This document shows, one piece after another, positions 13,676 through 17,975 of a stretch of DNA of 17,975 bases. Each line of letters starts with the position of its first letter. Position 1 is the first letter of the stretch. The position numbers were made by a program, and so were the translations under genes. The notes beneath the pieces were generated by a model that did not search any database, was not told where the DNA came from, and worked only from the letters and a program-made list of their open reading frames with translations. This DNA comes from JBEKYH01 sp049511115 (GTDB lineage Bacteria > Planctomycetota > Phycisphaerae > Tepidisphaerales > Tepidisphaeraceae), in NCBI GenBank assembly GCA_049511115.1, contig JBEKYH010000229.1:1-17975 (forward strand), written 5' to 3'.

Positions 13676-14685
13676 GCGGCGCCCTTCCTTCCTCGCAAAA
13701 ACATCCCGCGGAATCGCGGCGATTGCAGCACGCACACCGCCACCACCAGCGCCCCTTTGACCACCAGCGTCAGCGGCGGGGCAACATTGTCGGAAAAAAT
13801 CGTCGTCGTAAGCGTCTGCAGAAGAATCGCCCCAATGAGAGCGCCAACAAGGGAAAACCTTCCGCCCGCAAGCGACGCCCCGCCCAGGCTGACCGCGAGG
13901 ATCGCATCCAGCTCCAGGTTAAGTCCCGAGTTGTTGGCGTCGGCCGCCTGAAGGTCAGCCGTGATAATCAACCCTGCCAGCCCCGCGCACAGGCCGCCAA
14001 TCGTGTACACCAGCAGCTTGACCCGCACCGCCGGGATACCCGCCAGACGGCTTGCGGTCGGATTGTTGCCGACCGATTCGATGAAAAGGCCCAGCGCTGT
14101 CCAACGGGCGACCAGAGAGATCAGAATCGCTGCCGCCGCGACGATGGTCACAGGGAACGGCAAGCCAAACAGGACTGCCCTCCCCAGGGCAGCAAATCGC
14201 GCATTGTCAAAGGTGACAATCTGGCCGTCGGTCAAAAGCTGCGCGATGCCCCGCCCGGCTACCATCAGAATCAGCGTCGCCACGATCGGCTGCAATCCCA
14301 ACAACACCACCAGCGCGCCGTTCCATAATCCGGCCAGCAGCGCCGCCGCCAGCGATATCATGATTATGACCGCGATGGACCCGTGGGCATTGATGATCGC
14401 CACCGGCGAATCGATGGGCCGCGCGATCAACGAAGCCGCGACCGCTCCGGCGATCGCCATCACCGCACCCACCGACAGGTCGATCCCGCCCGTCGCAATC
14501 ACCAGGCTCATCCCCAACGCCAGGAGCATGACCGGCGCACCGCGATCCAGGACGTCGATCATGCTCCCATGTACATGACCATTGGCGATCGACAGTTGGA
14601 AGAAGGAACGGCTGAAAATTGCGTTGACCACCAGCAACGCCCCCAGCGCCGCAATCGGCCAAATCAACCGCCGTGCCTCACGCAT
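13672..14685 (-). CDS. ytfT: Sugar ABC transporter permease, YtfT-type
   Basis: A 337-residue permease of the RbsC/AraH superfamily. The core VMLLALGMSLVIATGGIDLSVGAVMAIAG, the segment LAGLWNGALV, the motif VATLILMVAGRGIAQLLTDG and ADANNSGLNLELDAILAV agree closely with E. coli YtfT. It should form a heterodimeric channel with the YjfF-type partner encoded next. ATG at 14685 with an AGGGGG Shine-Dalgarno; it overlaps the ATPase stop by 8 bp and the next permease by 4 bp, so the three genes are translationally coupled. Confidence 0.92.
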   Translation of the reverse strand: MREARRLIWPIAALGALLVVNAIFSRSFFQLSIANGHVHGSMIDVLDRGAPVMLLALGMSLVIATGGIDLSVGAVMAIAGAVAASLIARPIDSPVAIINAHGSIAVIIMISLAAALLAGLWNGALVVLLGLQPIVATLILMVAGRGIAQLLTDGQIVTFDNARFAALGRAVLFGLPFPVTIVAAAAILISLVARWTALGLFIESVGNNPTASRLAGIPAVRVKLLVYTIGGLCAGLAGLIITADLQAADANNSGLNLELDAILAVSLGGASLAGGRFSLVGALIGAILLQTLTTTIFSDNVAPPLTLVVKGALVVAVCVLQSPRFRGMFLRGRKGAA

Positions 14686-16237
14686 GGCCGCCCCCTGTCA
14701 AAGCCGGCTCGCTTCCGGCGATCAGCGACATGATGTTGTGCTCGCTGACATTCTCCCCTTCCAGATGCCCAATCACCTTCCGGTCGCGCAGGACCAGCAC
14801 CCGGTGGCACAACCGCGCGACTTCTTCCAATTCCGAACTGATAAACAGCAACCCCATGCCGTTCCTGCAAAGCTCTTCCAGCAATGCGGCAATCTCAAAT
14901 TTCGCCCCCACGTCGATCCCGCGCGTCGGCTCGTCCAGAATCAGCAGCCGCGGCTCGGTCACCAGCCACCGGGCCAGCAACGCCTTCTGCTGATTCCCGC
15001 CGCTGAGGAGCTTCAGCGGCATTTGCGTGTCGGCCGCCGCGATCTTCAGGGCCGCAATGAATTTCCTGGCGATTTTTTCCTGCGCCCCGCCGGAAATGCG
15101 CCGCAGCCATCCGCGCCGGCCCTGTAACGCCAGGACGATGTTCTCGCGCAGCGAAAGATCGGGAATGATCCCGTCGAGCTTTCGATCCTCCCCGCAAAAC
15201 GCGATCCCGAACTTGATCGCCTGCCGCGGCTGGCGAAAGTGCACCGGCCTTGATTCCACGCTCATCGTGCCTTGATCCGCCCGCTCGGCGCCAAACAACA
15301 GTCGCGCGCTTTCGCTTCGCCCCGCGCCAAGCAATCCCGCCAGCCCCACGACTTCTCCCCCGCGGATATCCATATCAAACGGCGCGATCGCGCCCGTCCG
15401 CGCCAGCCCGCGAACCGAAAGGAACGGCCCCTTGCTCTTATCTGACCTCGCCACCGCTATCCGCTGTGATGCCGGCTGATTCACCAGCGCGCTCGCATCG
15501 CGGCCGATCATGGCGCTCACCAGCGCCAGCCGCGAAAACTCGGCCGTCTTGTATTCACCGACGAGTTTTCCATTGCGAAGCACCGTGAGGCGGTCGGTGA
15601 TCTCATACACCTGATCCAGAAAATGCGTCACAAAAATCAGCCCCAGCCCCTGCGATTTCAGCCGCCGCATCACGGAAAAAAGGCTCGCCACCTCGCGGGC
15701 ATCCAGACTGCTGGTCGGCTCATCCAATACCAGCACCCGCGCCTGCACGTCCACCGCGCGGGCAATGGCCACCATCTGCTGAATCGCGATCGAATAACTC
15801 GACAGCGACCGCTTCACATCCAGCTCCAAATCCAGCCGCGCCATCGCCTGCCGGGCCTTGTCATACAGCGCTCGCCAGCGAATCTTGCACCCCAAAAGCG
15901 TCGGCTGCCGCCCCAGATACAAATTCTCCGCCACGCTCAATTCCGGCACCAGATTCACTTCCTGATATACCGTGCTGATCCCCGCCGCTTGCGCCTGCAA
16001 CGGCGTGCGCGGATGGATCGCCTTTCCCTCCAGCAATATCCGCCCTCCATCGTGGGGGTATAGCCCGGTCAGCACTTTAATCAGCGTGCTCTTGCCCGCC
16101 CCGTTCTCCCCCATCAGCGCATGAATCTCCCCCGCGCGCAGCAAAAAACTCACGCGATCCAGCGCCACCACGCCGGGAAACCGCTTGCTGATTTCAATCG
16201 CGGATAGGAGAGGAGGAGTGAGGGAAGATTCGCTCAT
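14678..16237 (-). CDS. ytfR: Sugar ABC transporter ATP-binding protein, YtfR-type (two ATPase domains)
   Basis: A 519-residue fused double ATPase of the carbohydrate uptake class 2 type (RbsA/MglA/YtfR). Domain 1 has Walker A GENGAGKST (43-51), TVYQEVNL as Q-loop, the family's degenerate signature region LSSYSIAIQQ, Walker B VLVLDEPTSSLD and FVTHF. Domain 2 has a degenerate Walker A (GLLGAGRSES), FCGEDRKLDGI, LSGGNQQK and LLILDEPTRGIDVG. These, plus GTIAPFD-like and RGWLR segments, match E. coli YtfR best. The start at ATG 16237 gives the same N-terminal length as E. coli; a TTG at 16267 lies inside a hairpin and is less likely. It lies 51 bp downstream of the channel gene. No periplasmic binding protein gene adjoins it. 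Confidence 0.93.
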   Translation of the reverse strand: MSESSLTPPLLSAIEISKRFPGVVALDRVSFLLRAGEIHALMGENGAGKSTLIKVLTGLYPHDGGRILLEGKAIHPRTPLQAQAAGISTVYQEVNLVPELSVAENLYLGRQPTLLGCKIRWRALYDKARQAMARLDLELDVKRSLSSYSIAIQQMVAIARAVDVQARVLVLDEPTSSLDAREVASLFSVMRRLKSQGLGLIFVTHFLDQVYEITDRLTVLRNGKLVGEYKTAEFSRLALVSAMIGRDASALVNQPASQRIAVARSDKSKGPFLSVRGLARTGAIAPFDMDIRGGEVVGLAGLLGAGRSESARLLFGAERADQGTMSVESRPVHFRQPRQAIKFGIAFCGEDRKLDGIIPDLSLRENIVLALQGRRGWLRRISGGAQEKIARKFIAALKIAAADTQMPLKLLSGGNQQKALLARWLVTEPRLLILDEPTRGIDVGAKFEIAALLEELCRNGMGLLFISSELEEVARLCHRVLVLRDRKVIGHLEGENVSEHNIMSLIAGSEPALTGGGHA

Positions 16238-16265
16238 CGCTAAATCGCTTATCACTGGCAATTGC

Positions 16266-16290
16266 AAAGACGCCTTTGGACGGCGTCTTT
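16266..16290 (-). terminator. Hairpin at the end of the MscS-cNMP gene
   Basis: AAAGACGCC, a 7-base loop, then GGCGTCTTT: a perfect 9-bp stem starting at the channel gene's stop codon. Only three T residues end the minus-strand arm, so it may be a weak or partial terminator in front of ytfR. Confidence 0.4.
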
Positions 16291-17848
16291 ATCTTTCCAT
16301 CGTGAAGAACTTGCGAATGCGCGCCAGCAAATCTGTTTGCGCGCCGCGCATCCGTTCCTTGACCGCCTCGCCCGTCAGGTGATCGCGGGCGGCGTCGAGT
16401 TCCAGCCGGCGCTGGGCCAGAATCTGGCTGATTCCCTCGGCGATAAGAGGACGGTTCTGAAGGACATTGAAAAAATCCTCCTTATCCAGGCGAAGGCAAT
16501 GCACATCCGTCACCGCCAATACGCTGGCCGATCGCCGGTCGCCGGTCAATAGGCCCATTTCCCCGAAAAAGTCCCCGGCTCCCAACTTAGCCAACGTGCG
16601 TTCCTGCGAGGACCCTTCCACTTTCAGCCGCACCTCCGCCTCGCCCTTGGTCACAACATACATGCACGGAGACTGATCTCCCTGCCGAGCGATCGCCTCC
16701 CCGCGCGCAAACGGGCTGTCGTGCAGATGCTCGGCAAGGTATCGCCTCTCCGCCTCGTTCAGGGGGGCAAGCAGATCGACATTGGCCAGCGCCGCCTGCC
16801 GCTTGTCCAGGTTTTCCGAAAGAATCCGCTGCTTGCGCTCGTGGTCCTCTTCCGTCTGGAAGGTGCGATACGCCGGAATCGCCACGATGATCCCCTGGCG
16901 CTTCAGCGCAAATACAATGCGGCAGCGAATCAGCGAATCGGTCTGCTCGTCAACGAATAAATCCGTCAGCCAATATCGCACCGCGTAACTGGCGTAGCTG
17001 TCCTTGAACTCCATCAGCAGTGCATGGGGCGCCGGATCGCGCGCGACATTCGGCAGCGCCTCGGTCCCCACGGCGCCATTCACCGCGGCGATCACCTCGG
17101 TCGGCGCATAACGGTAATCGACATTGAAATAGACATATTGCCGATGCTGCCGGGGCGACCCCGCGCGCCGCCCCAGGACGATGACGCTTGATTTGATCAG
17201 CACGCCGTTGGGAATGACCACCGTGTCCCAGTTGCGCGTCTCGATGCTGGTTTGCCGCCAGCGGATTTCCTTGACCAGCCCGACGCTGTCATTAACTTTG
17301 ATCCAGTCGCCGACGGTGATGGTGCGCTCCATCTGGATGGCCATGCCGCCCAGGATATTGCCAAGAGTGTCCTGAAAACTCAGGCCGATGACGGCGGTGA
17401 CAATCGCGCTGCTGGTGAGAATATTCTCCGTCGGAACGCCGCCGTGGCCGAGCACGACGAACGCCACGGTGATGTAACTGAAGGCCAGAAGCAAATCGCA
17501 CAGGATCGGCGGCGGCCGAAGCCCCAGGGGCTTGAGAACAATGTCAAAGATGATGACGCCCGCTACCGTGACTATGGCGGCAATCAACGAAAAGATGGAG
17601 CCGATGCAGATCCAGCGGTAGGTGAGATTTCCCTGCGTGATGATTTCGTGCGGCCCGCCCGGCAGGATCGAGGCGACGGTCAGCCCCGCCATAGCCAGAA
17701 CAAACAGCGAAACTGCCGCGCGAAGGCGCGTCCGATCCAGCGGCAGCACCCTCGCCAGTAACAGCGCCGCAACACAAAATATCAGGATCAGCCAGCCCAG
17801 CCCCTGCCCCAACTCGCTGGCTATTTCGAGCTTATGCCACAACGCCAT
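16289..17848 (-). CDS. MscS-family mechanosensitive channel with C-terminal cyclic-nucleotide-binding domain
   Basis: A 519-residue membrane protein. Four hydrophobic helices (about 17-34, 45-62, 79-103, 117-134) precede the pore-lining MscS segment SSAIVTAVIGLSFQDTLGNILGGMAIQ (about 146-172). The MscS beta domain opens with TITVGDWIKVNDSVGLVKEIRWR. Residues of about 360-480 form a cNMP-binding domain. Its phosphate-binding cassette is FFGEMGLLTGDRRSASV (427-443) with the ligand-contacting Glu430 and an Arg at 438/439. A C-terminal helix follows. The fusion suggests a channel gated or tuned by cAMP or cGMP rather than tension alone. ATG at 17848, 39 bp after the pgi stop; no strong Shine-Dalgarno. 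Confidence 0.93.
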   Translation of the reverse strand: MALWHKLEIASELGQGLGWLILIFCVAALLLARVLPLDRTRLRAAVSLFVLAMAGLTVASILPGGPHEIITQGNLTYRWICIGSIFSLIAAIVTVAGVIIFDIVLKPLGLRPPPILCDLLLAFSYITVAFVVLGHGGVPTENILTSSAIVTAVIGLSFQDTLGNILGGMAIQMERTITVGDWIKVNDSVGLVKEIRWRQTSIETRNWDTVVIPNGVLIKSSVIVLGRRAGSPRQHRQYVYFNVDYRYAPTEVIAAVNGAVGTEALPNVARDPAPHALLMEFKDSYASYAVRYWLTDLFVDEQTDSLIRCRIVFALKRQGIIVAIPAYRTFQTEEDHERKQRILSENLDKRQAALANVDLLAPLNEAERRYLAEHLHDSPFARGEAIARQGDQSPCMYVVTKGEAEVRLKVEGSSQERTLAKLGAGDFFGEMGLLTGDRRSASVLAVTDVHCLRLDKEDFFNVLQNRPLIAEGISQILAQRRLELDAARDHLTGEAVKERMRGAQTDLLARIRKFFTMER

Positions 17849-17887
17849 GGCCGGATGTTATAGGAAAATTGTCGGCAGTGCAGCGCG

Positions 17888-17975
17888 CTATCCCCGGTTT
17901 TCCTTGTAATAATTAATCAGCCCATTCGTCGAAGTATCGTGCGAGCTGACCACTCCCGGCTTCTCCAGTTCAGGC
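17888..17975 (-). CDS. pgi: Glucose-6-phosphate isomerase, C-terminal end (partial)
   Basis: The last 28 codons before a TAG at 17890-17888 read through the conserved C-terminal motif SSHDTSTNGLINYYKENRG. It is very close to the SSHDSSTNGLINRYKAWRG end of E. coli Pgi. The enzyme interconverts glucose-6-phosphate and fructose-6-phosphate in glycolysis. The rest of the gene lies beyond the right edge. It is on the same strand as the channel gene, 39 bp upstream, so the two may be cotranscribed. Confidence 0.88.
   Translation of the reverse strand, partial: PELEKPGVVSSHDTSTNGLINYYKENRG

Overview
The window comes from a GC-rich, Gram-negative-type bacterium. Evidence for the envelope type is three lipobox signal peptides, a MacAB-TolC-like efflux operon and a MscS-type channel. 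The mix of GH57 and GH28 carbohydrate enzymes, a methyltransferase with a regulatory domain, small lipoproteins and dispersed 'NAETQRRRE-type' repeats would fit a planctomycete (Phycisphaerae-like) or a related PVC bacterium. That placement is an inference from gene content, since there is no rRNA here.

Layout. Positions 15-1190 (minus) hold a GH57 glycosidase, divergent from a GNAT acetyltransferase (1256-1804, plus). A 64-residue lipoprotein (1855-2049, minus) follows, with a strong Shine-Dalgarno and a 9-bp dyad upstream. A gamma-carbonic-anhydrase-like protein and homoserine dehydrogenase (hom) form a minus-strand pair at 4160-2312. The carbonic-anhydrase frame runs past its normal end, through a short TTTAAGGG-type repeat, into hom. 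A lipoprotein of GH28/pectate-lyase-like fold (4224-5669, minus) carries a Gly-rich insert. A lone SAM methyltransferase (6011-7444, plus) is bracketed by two copies of the same ~110-bp palindromic element in opposite orientation. A third, diverged copy lies downstream of hom.

Positions 7567-12287 (minus) are a tripartite efflux operon transcribed as membrane-fusion protein, ABC ATPase, ABC permease, TolC-like outer-membrane lipoprotein. Its junctions are overlapping or 9 bp apart. The membrane-fusion gene is frameshifted near 11395-11410, either a real lesion or a sequence error. The 389-bp gap upstream (12288-12676) contains a candidate ~173-nt small RNA on the minus strand. It has a sigma70-like promoter, a 5' end that pairs with its 3' end, and a U-tract terminator. 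A separate TATAAT box sits closer to the pump gene.

Positions 12677-16237 (minus) encode a sugar ABC importer matching E. coli YtfR-YtfT-YjfF (galactofuranose type), with overlapping genes but no binding-protein gene in the window. Upstream are a MscS channel fused to a cyclic-nucleotide-binding domain (16289-17848) and the last 28 codons of glucose-6-phosphate isomerase (pgi) at the window edge. No tRNA, rRNA, CRISPR, transposase or phage gene was seen. The theme is carbohydrate and central metabolism plus envelope transport.
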